Assembly: GCF_000283155.1 (NCBI RefSeq)
Contig: NW_004454173.1
Coordinates: forward strand, 9,753,162 to 9,817,161
DNA: 64,000 nt
Origin: Ceratotherium simum simum
Taxonomy: Eukaryota > Chordata > Mammalia > Perissodactyla > Rhinocerotidae
Direction of reading: 5' to 3'
A model generated the notes under the pieces. The model had not been told where the DNA came from. It searched no databases and saw only the letters and a program-made list of their open reading frames with translations. Position 1 is the stretch's first letter, and every line of letters starts with the position of its first letter. Below, one piece after another: positions 25,615 through 37,079 of this stretch. The position numbers were made by a program, and so were the translations under genes.

Positions 25615-28330
25615 TTTGAAATGACTCCAGTTGGCTTTAGAACAAAGTGAAGAAGCTGATCTTCAGAAACTTCCAGTGTCAAAGTCTTACGCTCCTTCTA
25701 GCTCTCGCATAATGGCTCTTGGTTTCTCTGGATGCTCTTCTGCAATGACCCATATATCCAGGCACCCTCTAGGCATCCAATTATGAGTTAGACATTTTGT
25801 CTCTCCTAGTCTTCACTTAATCTATGCCCCATTCCATCTCGTACCTGAACTATGTCAATTATCCTGTTAATTAATGAGAAACTCTCATTAATTACTTTAT
25901 GTTAAGTGTTAAATATTGAAAATTATTTAATACACTATCCATCTCAGAGATGTTGGAATTTTGAAGGGGGAATTCCAAGTAATACAATGAGTTGATTGAA
26001 TCATTATTGGAATTACCTGTCAGCTAGAGAGATATAATATTGGACATAGTTCACCAGCTTACAACTGATCCCATGATTACCATAACAAATAACTACATCA
26101 AAATACTCTCAAAAATTACATGGCAATGATTATTGATATTGTTTCCTATATAGCCTAGAGGGTCACTTAATTTTAAGAAATTAATCATAAGCTTATGTTA
26201 ATCAATTACTAGCATAACATTAAAGATGGAAGAAAAGGAGGGAGGGGGTGAATGGAAAGATGTAGGAGCATTGTTCATTCAAAAGAACTCTAACAAATTA
26301 GAATACAAGCAAAAACAAAGAATCAAAGGATCACAATAGCTTGATCTCCAGCTTATCCTTCTAAGATAGTTATTCCATCTTTTATGCTAAATAAATCTAT
26401 TTTCTTTATTGTCTCTAATCCAACACAGTTCATTTAGACTACTAATAAAATTAGTACACTCAACTTGATTGTATAGCTATAGAAGTTTTTGTAACTTTGA
26501 TAAAGGCTAGCTGAGCGATATAAAACAATGCCTCTGAAATAAGAGGAACAATAATAATAGATGCTCAGTCGATACTGACCTCATCTTTTCAGACTCATTT
26601 ATTATGAATCAAATAGTAATTCCCAAAATAGATCAACTGTCAGGCAACTAGAGATAACCAAAGATTAAAATGGTGTGTTATCTTTAGAGGCATGCAGCTC
26701 CCTCCTAGTGCCCATCTCTTCCCTACTTTTTATATGCCCATCACCACCCTAAGCCGCCTTTTCACAGGGGCCTACTTCATTGCTTAGGACATCATACCCT
26801 CCTGGTTGGTGCAGTAGCCCAGCTGGTACAAAGGCTGGCTTAGTCACTAAAAAAAAAAAAAAAAAAAAAATACTTTGGAGGGAGCTGTCTTAGGTGCTGA
26901 AGACAATCTCAAGTGAGGGCATTGCTAGATATGCCACCCTTGAGACACGGGTCACTCTTCTCTATGTTTCTCAGCAATTCTAAAACCAGCTGAGGAAGAG
27001 GCAGAGGAAGGTTGGGAAATAAAAAGGCACACAGATAGAGACTGCTGATGATGCCCAGTCACTCAGGGATGCCAGATGGGTACAAAGATACTTTTATTTT
27101 GCCATTATTTTTCAAAAAGTCATAGTTACAAAGAAAGACTAAAACTTCAGCAGAATACAAATAACTAAAGGAAAATAAAATTTGTTTGTATCAGATGATT
27201 CAAGGCTGGGCAAATGTCAGTACAAAAGCGAGGAGCTGAACACCAACTTGGAAAAAACGGCATTTTTTTGACATTTATTTTTTTGCAATTGAAAAGACTT
27301 TATTTTTATTTTCTATGTCTAAAAATTGGTCTTTGTGTAGTTTCAAGGAACAACTGAAAGTATGACATATTTCACAAGTTATATAGCTGACAACATGTAC
27401 TTTGGGCACTTCTATTTTGTCTCCAATATTTCTTTTCTCTGTTAAGTTAGGAGAAGACACATTTTTCTCCTCTATTACCTCCATTCATATGCACACATGC
27501 ACATACACACATAGTTCAGTTATGATCTGATCTGATCTGATGAGTAGACAATAATGATAATAAGTTATATTTTTCAGAACATTTATACATTCTTATGTTG
27601 TATCCTTTTATTAAAAAAACTTAAAACACAAAATAAAGAAACTACAGTGGTGAGATTCAGATACTGTAGAGGTCTAATGATTTGATGCAGAGATTTTCCT
27701 ATGCCTTTCAAATTATAAAATACAAAGATCAACCTTCTCTACCTACTTAGTTATAAGTCTAGTTTATCAGCTACAGAAAAAAAGAATGAGCAAATCCAGT
27801 GAGTCTAGAATGGTTTCACTATGGTGAAAATTGGAATTTCTTTTATTTATGGATGTTCTCTGTTTATTTTGTCCTAGATACACATTTTAATTGCTTTTCA
27901 GTAGTCTTTGCCTTTCATTAATGATCCCTGCAAGTCATTTCTCTGATCTGTAGCACCAGAATATGGAAATAAGCAATAAATAGAGAATAACATTAAATCA
28001 CTTACTCTTTCTATATACTTATAAAGTGGGTGTTCCTATTATGCTTACATTAATATGGAAGCACTAAATGCAATACCGAAAATAATGTTAAAATACCTGT
28101 TTGCCAAAACAAAACTACTATTGATTGAAAATCCAAAGAGTGAAGTGGCACTGCCAACAACCTAAATAATCTCTTGGGACTCCTAAAAATGGTACCTGTG
28201 GAATAAACAGGAGCTTCTCGTATACTCTGAAAAGTAGTGTCATAACCTGTCTTCTTGCTGACCCTCAATACAATTCATTTTTGCTTCCAAATCTTTGTTC
28301 AGGCAATTCCCTTGAGGTTGATTTCAAAAT
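25615..28330. other. Intronic sequence with a poly-A run, nothing else recognised
   Basis: A 22-23 base A-run lies at about 26848-26870 without an identifiable retroposon upstream. A (ATCTG)3 repeat is near 27519-27540. A 69-codon minus-strand frame at 27484-27275 has no known motif. Confidence 0.45.
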
Positions 28331-28334
28331 ATGG

Positions 28335-28803
28335 CCACAAATTTTTCCCATCTTGGTGTGCACATTTCTTTGCAATGAGATTTTATTGCTTCTCTCACCA
28401 AAAGGTAGAATCTATTTCCTTTCCTCTGAGCTGGCTTTGTGACTTCCAATAGAATGTGGGAGATGAAATTATGCAACTTCCAAAGCTAGACTTTAAGGGG
28501 ACTTCCATGTTTTACTTTCACTCTCTTAGGATGCTGTCTTAAGACCATCATTCTTGAAGAAGCGTGGGTTGTACTGAGGGACAGCAAGGATAGAGAAGTC
28601 GAGTTATTCTAGTGGTCCCAGCTGAACCTTGCCCCCATCTGAGATGCCAACTAAATGTAGCTGCCTGAGGGAGCCCAAGCAAGATGAACAGAAGAACCAA
28701 TTGCCTAGTCAATCAATAGAGTCATGAAAAATAATGGATCATTGTGGCAGCAAGTCACTATGTTTTGGAGTCATTTCTTACACAGCAATAGATAACTGAT
28801 ACA
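28335..28803 (+). mobile_element. MaLR LTR (MLT1-type), plus strand
   Basis: Starts around TGGCCACAAATTTTTCCCA. Contains TTTGTGACTTCCAATAGAAT and TGCAACTTCCAAAGCTAGAC, and ends with CAGCAAGTCACTATGTTTTG and ACACAGCAATAGATAACTGA, the typical MLT1 terminus. Solitary, non-coding LTR. Confidence 0.75.
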
Positions 28804-28819
28804 TCTCTGCCCCATGAAA

Positions 28820-29125
28820 GCCCCCACTTTGCCTTCATCCTTCCTAAATCCCAGCCATTCTCCAGGGTTTATTATATCCTTCATAAAACCTTCTCTGATT
28901 ATCTCAAGTCAAGGAATTTCTCCTATTCTTCTACAGAACCTACCAACACTTCATTCCTTAAAACAGTAATTTTTAAATTCCTTTATATGTGTTAATAAAT
29001 CTTGCTATAAAGCGAATGAAGTTCTTGGAAGCAATTATCTTTTAAACTTCGTTATATCCGTCTATTGACAGCATAATTCCGAACACACAACGTCTGAACA
29101 CATAAAAAATAGAAGTTGATTAAAC
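28820..29125 (+). mobile_element. LINE L2 3' region, plus strand
   Basis: AAACCTTCTCTGATTATC corresponds to the L2 'gccttccctgacca' segment. It is followed at a distance by TGAAGTTCTTGGAAGCAATT and a degraded tail near 29060-29120. Confidence 0.5.
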
Positions 29126-29459
29126 TTAAAAGATTCTCCTTGTGTAGCAAAGCAAACAGCAAGTATGTAAGAACCATCCCGGGTCAAGTCTGACTGAGAA
29201 TATCACTAAAGTATTCTGATTTGACAGTCTGAAGACATGGAAGGCAAAAAGACAAAACCAAACCATTAAGAGGTAGACAATCACAAAGGTTATGGCCACA
29301 ACGACAATTACCTGCTAAACAATTCCAGGAAGATTAGAATGTGGGGACATTAATTGTTGAAACTTAGTAGTTTATGAAAAATAAATATATTTGAAGTTAT
29401 ATTGTAATATTGTAGAGAAAGACTTAAGAATATAAACTTTTATGGATTAAAAGTGTAAC

Positions 29460-29935
29460 TGGGTGTACTGTTTGGTCCAATTTTTCCATTACTTGGAAGT
29501 TATACTACGGCATTATAAAATGAGTGCACAAAAGTGTTCACTGAAGTGTTGTTTAGAAAATGTGAAAAAAGCAAAATGTTTAAAAATAGAGATCGGGTGA
29601 TACAAATGGTGGCAAAGCAATACAATTGAAAACTAGGAAACCATCAGGATGATGATGGGGATCTCTGGGCATAAATGTGAAAAGATTAATGGCATATTTT
29701 TGTTAGAAAAAGTAGACTTCTTAATTCTACTCTTTCTAATGTTATATGTATCTGTGAATGTGCATGTGCAGGGGATGATTTATGGGTATACAGAGAAACA
29801 TGACCAGAAGGACGTTTATAAAATGTTAATAGTTGTTATATTTGGGCAATAGGATTGGTGGTGATTTTTATGTTCTTTAAACTTTCCTGCATTATTTGAT
29901 TTTTTGTGTAAGTGTGAAGCATTTTTATAAAAGGA
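29460..29935 (+). mobile_element. L1M 3' end, plus strand
   Basis: Runs through AGAAAATGTGAAAAAAGCAA, AAACCATCAGGATGATGATG, TACAGAGAAACATGACCAGA and TTGGGCAATAGGATTGGTGG, and ends in AAACTTTCCTGCATTATTTG, as in ancient L1 3' ends. Confidence 0.5.
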
Positions 29936-30047
29936 ATAAGTTATTTGTATTTTTTAGAAAGGTAGTAGCTATAAATTTCTTTAAAGAGCAATTAGGTCAA
30001 TTCCCAGGTGACATATTCGTGAAAGGTCATTAAGAAATCGGAGATAC

Positions 30048-30235
30048 TAATGGTAATAGCAAACCTTTACCTCGCTCATGCTTATTATGAGCCTTATATA
30101 CATTATCTCATCAAATTCACACAATCACCCTCAGTTACTGTTTTATCCTCATTGTAAATATAAGGAAACAAACTCGGGAAATTAATTTGCCCAAAGTCAG
30201 GTCAGAGCTTCAGTCTCAACAACTACACAACCTAA
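30048..30235 (-). mobile_element. MIR element, minus strand
   Basis: Plus strand reads as reversed MIR: TAATGGTAATAGCAAACC, CTTATATACATTATCTCATC, AAGGAAACAAACTCGG and TTTGCCCAAAGTCAGGTCAG. Confidence 0.65.
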
Positions 30236-30633
30236 CACCCTTATCAGCTTTAAGATTGACATTGCAAATAATAATCATTCTGTCCCATAGCAGACCTCTT
30301 GTAGCCAATGTTAGTTGCTTACTAATCATTGATCTGACCAAAAGTTCTTAAGTACGAACAGCAGATCTCAAAGAATTAAGTAGTCCCAGGGTCTGGTTTA
30401 TAGACTAAGTAGAAATGGTGTGCACTCCTTGAGTGATATGTACCAAGAGATGTTCTGGGCCCATCATTAAACTAGGATTTGCTTAGTTGGATACAGACAA
30501 GGAGCCCTTAAATTTGCTATGGTTGCCACATTACCCAGACTGCCATTTAATGCAGTAAAAAAGAAAATTTACTGATCAATATCTCTGAATCATAAAAGAA
30601 AAATTTGAGTTGACTTTGCTTATGCTTATTCGC

Positions 30634-30663
30634 TATGATACACTATTATACACTATGATACAC
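30634..30663. repeat. Three-copy 10-bp tandem repeat
   Basis: TATGATACAC, TATTATACAC and TATGATACAC lie end to end. The middle copy has one change. Confidence 0.85.
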
Positions 30664-31459
30664 ATCAACACTAATCAAGCATTAATCTTTATTTTGAGAG
30701 AATTAAAAATTCAAGAAAATTAGATACATACTTAGTGATGGAGTGGAATTTCTAATTTGGGAATCTTAGAAGGCAAAATACTCAGGGAAGACGAGTAATA
30801 CAAACCTAACATTTTTGGTCTCCCCATCATCATCCTCCAATTGGATATTCTTAAGCCATTGCTGCATCCGTTAGCCCTCCACCACAATCTAGTTCAGATG
30901 CTCTGTCATCACTTTGTCTTGATGTAATGAGCTTCAGCTGGACTCCTCCTTCTATTTTTCTCAAATATTAAGGTTGGCTCACTGAACTCAGGAACAACTA
31001 AACATGTCTTTTATCAGCAATTCTTGAACCCTTTATTTAAAAGCTCCAGGCAGAGTAACTTGTCTAGGTCCAGAGGTCAATCTGCTTGTCACTATTGTCC
31101 TGCTTTCCTTCTCATCTGGAAACTACACTAGACATCAAGTTTCCACACCAGATAATCAGCATTTTGGGTGGTGGGGTGCAGGCTTTCATTTTGGAGCTGG
31201 AAAGGGAGATGAGATATTTAAATTTCTTTCTGTGAGCATTTCCCCAGTGTACATAATCTATAGACTCTTTACATGGTCGAGATGCAGACAAAGTTACAAC
31301 TTTTCAAAGGTGAAACTCCAAATAGTTTCATCAGGCAGACATTTTGGTGAAGAGCACCACTGCTCTTCTCAAGTCCGTTGTTGGCTCCTCTCTCTATATG
31401 ACCCCTTTATGAAATCAGTTACCAAGAGTTTTTCATTCTGCCTTTAGAATACCTCTTCT
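30664..31459. other. Intronic sequence, nothing recognised
   Basis: No repeat or gene identified. Confidence 0.4.
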
Positions 31460-31660
31460 ACCCACAGTCTCCTTCCTGTTAACATCTCAGAATCTAGTCA
31501 TCATCCCCTGGCTAGGTTACCACAACGGCTTCCTAACTGTTCTCCTCATCTCCAGTCTCTGTGATAATACAGTCTGCACGTGGCCACCAGACAAAATTTC
31601 CTAAAATACTAAAATTTTGTGATTTTATTTTCCACCTTAAAAAATGTTTAGTGTATATAT
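31460..31660 (+). mobile_element. LINE L2 interior fragment, plus strand
   Basis: GTTACCACAACGGCTTCCTA and CTGTTCTCCTCATCTCCAG correspond to the L2 'ctgcaatagcctcctaactggtctccctg' region, followed by CACGTGGCCACCAGACAAAA-like sequence. Confidence 0.55.
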
Positions 31661-32451
31661 ATAGGCTGTAAGGTAAAGGCACTCTAAGAGAACCTACAGA
31701 ATCTATGCAATGGGGAAAAGTTTCTATCTGCTGGACTCAGCAATTTATACTTCTTCCATAAGTTCATTTACCCTAACTAGACGATGGAGCCATTGGAAGG
31801 AAAAAACTACATCCTTAACTTCTTTTCCAACCAAGTCAGAGTTTTGCCCAGTGAATGAATTTTAAAAAGTTAATTTCACCTGGCTATAAATAAAGGGATG
31901 TGAGACTTTTTCTGACTATGTGAGTATAACAGAGCATCACCATGAGTGTCTCTCTCCAGCTGCCTGTATGGTGCATGAATGATCTTACTACCTATTAAAA
32001 TTCCTTGTAATGCATAACAAACAATTGATCAAAGAAAAAGCAATATAATCCTTGAATAAATTTATTCTTTAAGCTCTTTAAGGCAGGGGCAGTATCATCT
32101 ATTTCCTTCATAATCCCCAAGAATAACTAGAATGTTATTCAACAAAGTGGGTTACGGACAAAAGTTGCTGACTAACATGAAAAAATTACAACAGCTGATC
32201 CAGACTCTGTCCCTTGTTTGGTGAAATGATAAAACTAGTTTGTGTGAGCATAGAAGACATTAAATTGTATGCACATTGCCAAAACTTCTAAGAATGGTAT
32301 TTTAGCCATTTCATAACTATAATTAGGCCTTTTCTGCATTGGCCAATAGTCAGGGTATTCATTAACATACCAAGCACACATTTATTAAGCACTTTCTGTG
32401 TGTAAATACAATGTTAGGCACTATGGGAGATAAGAGATGTGCCATTTTATG

Positions 32452-32587
32452 CACATTTTATATTTTATTTTATATTTTATATTTTATTTTATTTTATTTT
32501 ATTTTATTTTATTTATTATTTTATTTTATTTTATTTTATTTTATTTTATTTTATTTTATTTTATTTTATTTTATTTTATTTTATTTT
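32452..32587 (+). repeat. (TTTTA)n pentanucleotide repeat
   Basis: About 135 bp of TTTTA units. The last 70 bp (from about 32516) is a pure run of roughly 14 units; the earlier part is interrupted by TTATA and TTATTA variants. In the KCNH5 transcript strand the unit reads TAAAA. Confidence 0.95.
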
Positions 32588-32640
32588 ACTGATACTTGAA
32601 GCAACTTGGTTATAAAATTCTATGCTTAAGAATGATCATA

Positions 32641-32851
32641 GGGCGGCCCTGTGGCATAGCGGTTAAGTGCGCGCGCTCCGCTACTGGCGGCCCGGGTTCG
32701 GATCCCGGGCGCGCACCGATGCACCGCTTCTCTGGCCATGCTGAGGCCGTGGCCCACATACAGCAACAAGAAGGATGTGCAGCTATGACGTACAACTATC
32801 TACTGGGGCTTTGGGGGAAAAAAATAAATAAATAAAATTAAAAAAAGAAAA
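32641..32851 (+). mobile_element. ERE SINE with near-perfect target-site duplication
   Basis: GGGCGGCCCTGTGGCATAGC head, GGTTCGGATCC B box, CATACAGCAACAAGAAGGAT body and a TAAATAAATAAAATTAAAA tail. The flanking AAGAATGATCATA (32628-32640) and AAGAATGATTATA (32852-32864) differ at one base. Confidence 0.92.
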
Positions 32852-32898
32852 AAGAATGATTATAAATTTTCTCATATTCCTTAAAAATGTTCTAAACA

Positions 32899-33221
32899 GG
32901 GCCGGCCCCGTGGCTTAGCGGTTAAGTGCGCACGCTCCACTACTGGCGGCCCGGGGTTCCAATCCAGGCACACACTGACGCACTGCTTCTCCGGCCATGC
33001 TGAGGCCGTGTCCCACATACAGCAACTAGAAGGATGTGCAACTATGACATACAACTATCCACTGGGGCTTTGGGGAAAAAAAAAGGAGGAAGATTGGCAA
33101 TAGATGTTAGCTCAAAGCCAGTCTTCCTCAGCAAAAAGAGGAGGATTAGCATGGATGTTAGCTCAGGGCTGATCTTCCTCAAAAAATAAATAAATAAATA
33201 AAAATAAAAATAAACATTTAA
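32899..33221 (+). mobile_element. Long-form ERE SINE with target-site duplication
   Basis: A head and body like the short form are followed by an extra module, GATGTTAGCTCAAAGCCAGT, that occurs twice in related form (near 33104 and 33154), giving 323 bp. The duplication is AAAAATGTTCTAAACA (32883-32898) against AAAAATATTCTAAACA (33222-33237), with one mismatch. The B box is mutated (GGTTCCAATCC). Confidence 0.9.
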
Positions 33222-33237
33222 AAAAATATTCTAAACA

Positions 33238-34153
33238 ATGGATCAGAAATCTGACAAAGTATCAACACAATAAGAAGCCTGACCATTACATAACAATACA
33301 TTTAGCAAAATCCTCTGAAAGAGTCGATAAGGTCAAAACTAAACAAGTTAACCTTACTTTCCTACCAAAACTGTTCTCCATTAAAATCTCCGGTTAGCGT
33401 CATCATCGCTCACAACGTTGCCCTTGACAATTTTCTTTATTCTTTTCCTTTTAAATAGTACTATCTCCGTCACTTATAGGACACACTGCTCCTCTACCGG
33501 CTCTTGTCTCTTCCTTTACCTAAAGTGCCTGTACAAGTAATCATTCAAACCAGCGCTTCTTTGAGAGTAAAAGAGGGCCTTCTTAATAGTTATGCTGCGA
33601 CAACAGGAGTAAGGAGGGCTGTCCCAGGTAAGCAAGGGACACTATGGGTCGCTCCACCTTTATTGCAATTTCTCTTCCTATGGCCCCTTCCCCCATTACA
33701 AGAGACAAGGTCTCTGAGCTTCTGATAATCATTTGCATCAGAGCTCACTCCATTCACACATTTCAACTAACATCTGAACTCAGATGGCCTCCCTGTTTAC
33801 ATGTGCTACCATCTCACGTTGCAAGTGCCTACACAATCACTTTATTTGGATGAATGTATCTTTCAAACTGCTTGATGCAATGCCTAAATGTCATTTCTTC
33901 CCAGCCTAGAACATTACTTTTCCCAAAATTCCTTTTCACATTCATCTGAATGAGCATAAACTATAAAACCAAGGCTCAAGAAGCTTTTCTTCTTTTTGCT
34001 GGGACTGTATACAGACTAATTTTGCTGACCCTGAGGTTTTAAAATGAACAGTGAATTTGGAAAAACATTATGAGTGAGTTGAGAAAAGGATTTTCTAGAG
34101 AAGGCAAGATGAGTTGGTCAAGGTGTAAGGAATTTGATTTGATGGAGCAATCC
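33238..34153. other. Intronic sequence, nothing firmly recognised
   Basis: An L2-like flavour near 33360-33480 is too weak to call. An ATTTGCAT octamer lies near 33730. Confidence 0.4.
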
Positions 34154-34168
34154 AAAATTTGCAAACTG

Positions 34169-34402
34169 GGGGATGGCCTGGTGGCGCAAGCGGTTAAGTG
34201 CGCGCACTCCGCTGCAGCGGCCTGGGGTTCGCCGGTTCGGGTACCGGGCACGCACCGACGCACCACTTGGCAAGCCATGCTGTGGCGGCATCCCATATAA
34301 AGTAGAGGAAGATGGGCCTGGATGTCAGCCCAGGGCCGGTCTTCCTCAGCAAAAAAAAAAAGGAGGATTGGCAGATGTTAGCTCAGGGCCAATCTTCCTA
34401 AA
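34169..34402 (+). mobile_element. ERE-type SINE with target-site duplication
   Basis: Head GGATGGCCTGGTGGCGCAAG, GGTTCGCCGGTTCGGG box, GCCATGCTGTGGCGGCATCC body and GATGTTAGCTCAGGGCCAAT tail. Perfect 15-bp duplication AAAATTTGCAAACTG at 34154-34168 and 34403-34417. Same variant as the copy at 8216. Confidence 0.93.
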
Positions 34403-34532
34403 AAAATTTGCAAACTGTATTCTATTGGAATGCTATAATTCTCTGTGATGGTAACAGATGCTCGTCTAAAGAAAATAGTTTCTAGATTAAATAAGTTTCA
34501 TATTAGTTCTCCCTCTTGGAGAGTCTCAATTC

Positions 34533-34566
34533 ACATTAGCATATCACAATGCATATTAGCATATCA
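34533..34566. promoter_or_regulatory. Paired ATTAGCATATCA motifs (POU-like), speculative
   Basis: ACATTAGCATATCA (34533-34546) and ATATTAGCATATCA (34553-34566) are 20 bp apart, start to start. Each contains ATTAGCAT, a one-base variant of the octamer. Could equally be a small tandem duplication. Confidence 0.3.
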
Positions 34567-36589
34567 AAAGCTCTGAGAAGCCTCCCAGTAAAGACACCAT
34601 TGTTCACACTTGTTTGTTCTTGGACCCCTTTTTCTTCATTATAAACCTATGAACATTTTGCATATCTCCATGGAAAGCCATTTTACAATCACTGCAGAAG
34701 GCAGTGGGGAGCAGGTGTGGGCATTGGGGCATATGAGAGACTGTTGCCACAGTCCCAGGATGCTAATGCAGGCCAGCAACTGAGGAACTCATTTTAGCAA
34801 ATCTAAAAGCTAGTGGTGCTACATCAACCAGTGTCACAGACTGACGTGTAGAGAAGGAACTAGTCGTGAAAGGTAACGCCAACCTGTAGGCAAAGCAAGA
34901 GTAGGAGTGCTGAGTGGCGAGGCAAAATGTGAATTTGATCAACAACAATCTAGGCAGTGGCAGAGAGCAAGATGAAGGACAATATACATGAGTTGGCAGG
35001 GCTTGTTGCTTTCTTTAGCCAAGGTTTGCTGGGTTTTTAGGCACAGACTCCTTGTATGCCCCGTCACTATGATTTCTGGGTCTTAAAGTGGCATTCTCTG
35101 AGTCTTAAGTCAGTGTTTGATGAATAAGGGGTAAAATAGTATTTGACAAAGCTTACTCCTGCAGTTTTAGACAAGTTATACTGGAGTGGGAGGGAGACTA
35201 AAGACAGGTGAACAAGCTACCAGTTTGGTCACCATATCTGTAAAGAAGGGAATGATGAGGATCTGAAACAGAGTAGAGCCTAGCAAATGAAGAGAGAAAT
35301 AAGTCAACCCAAAGACATGAGGAAGAATCAGCAGGACAGAGTACCTGAACTTAAGTCAGGAACTCAAACACAGTTATATTCTTGCAGTCTTGGAGGGCCT
35401 GCGAAGGGTCTGCCATATCTTGGCACTCTGCATGTTCAGTCTGTACTATCTTCATTTATGTTGATCTGTACCTTCCCGATTCTTTTTTGTAAATCACCTC
35501 AGTGGTGTACCTTTAGCTTCTCTACATAAAGTGTAAATTTATTATAGACAAGAAAACATATTTTCCATGAATTGTGCAATTCCTAGAAGAGCCTCATGCA
35601 TTGCATGGAGCAATAAATTAACTGACGTAAAAAGTTCACTGATGTTAAGCATGCATTTTATATATGAGAGAGAACTTTTATCGACTTCCTTTAAAGACAA
35701 TATCCCATCTTGTGTTTAAACAGAATTGGATCTTTTAAAAGGTAATCACCAAGACATTATCATGTATAAGACAATCATATCATCATCAAATTTGAGGAAC
35801 AAATCCATGTGATGATATACGAACACATGAAAAAAATCCATCGTGAAAAAGCAGAATATATTACCCCACTTATAATTTCTGGGAACTGTGATTTGTAGAA
35901 ACTTTGAGTATTCGGGATACAGAAACTCTTCACCTTCAGCCTATTCATTAGTTGCCGGCTAAAAAGTGAAACTTAGTTAATTGCCTATGATGAATGGAGC
36001 CAATACAAACCTGTTAGGTCAACAGAAATGGCATTGGTTTAATAGGTTTTAAAGGTTTTAATTCTTGATTTGATAAAATTATCCTCATCTTTCTAATCTG
36101 CAAGACTGTGCGCCCCATGAAACACTGTGTAGCCCATGAAACACTGTATGATATATTACTAAATTTCTTCTCTATCTCCCATGTTACTAGGTTTCATTCT
36201 TTTCTTATAACACTTGGTACCAAATGTTCACCTTTTCAATAAACCACTACTGTCAAGGTCTGATGTCTATGGAATAAAGCCACACCAAGTTCATTCTACG
36301 GGGCACATTACTGTGGCAGAAATGTCACCTATCATAAGCATGTGATGAAAAGATCTTCAGGGCTCCTGTCAGGTAGTACATAACCTGACGCAGGTTAAAG
36401 TTGAACAATCACATGAAGAGGCTGGGTGACTGAGGCTCAGAGCTGTCATTAACACTGTGAAGAAGAAGAAATATGCCACCTAAGATGTCTCAGATTTCAC
36501 ACTCCACAGGCGCTTTCACATTCCCATTTAATCCTTCTAACAAACATGGGATCAGGTATCACTCCCCACACTGGTGAGAAATCCGTCTC
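34567..36589. other. Intronic sequence, nothing firmly recognised
   Basis: A 19-bp two-copy tandem repeat at 36110-36147 (CCCATGAAACACTGT core) is the only structure noted. Confidence 0.4.
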
Positions 36590-36690
36590 TCCTCACCATC
36601 CATATTACCACTGCCCTGGTTTAGGTACTCATCATCTCTCAGCAAAATTACTGAAACAGCTTCCTGATTGACATCCTTGCCAACAATCAT
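36590..36690 (+). mobile_element. LINE L2 fragment, plus strand
   Basis: TACTCATCATCTCTCAGCAA, then TACTGAAACAGCTTCCTGAT, matches the L2 'ccatcatctctcgcctggattactgcaacagcctcct' region. Confidence 0.45.
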
Positions 36691-37079
36691 GTCCCAACTG
36701 CAAGAATTGAGTAATATTCCGCTTTTCTGGGGGAACAAAAGAACCTGAAAATTCAAGTTGCTTAACAATAACCAATTTTTAATTCACAACTACAGGGTGG
36801 ATGTGGATGCAGTGATGCTCCAAATGGGAACTCAGAGATCCAGCACACTTCCACCCGTGACTCTGCCATCTCAACACGTGCTCCCCATGGTCATCACCAA
36901 AGAGAGGATTAGAGGATCATGCAGACTACTCCCTCCCACCTCCCACTGGCAGAGCCCAGCCACATGGCCCAACCCAGCTACAAAAGAGGCTGGAAAATGC
37001 AGAGCAGCTCAGAAATATTTGATAAGTGAAAACACCCTCCACCACACCAACTCTCAGCACAGCCACATTGATTGGCTAA

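Noticed and set aside
26848..26870. 22-23 base A-run as a processed pseudogene tail
   Set aside because: No recognisable coding or RNA-derived sequence lies upstream, and I could not find a flanking duplication.
32411..32599. 62-codon frame rich in Phe/Ile/Leu/Tyr
   Set aside because: It is translation of the TTTTA microsatellite.
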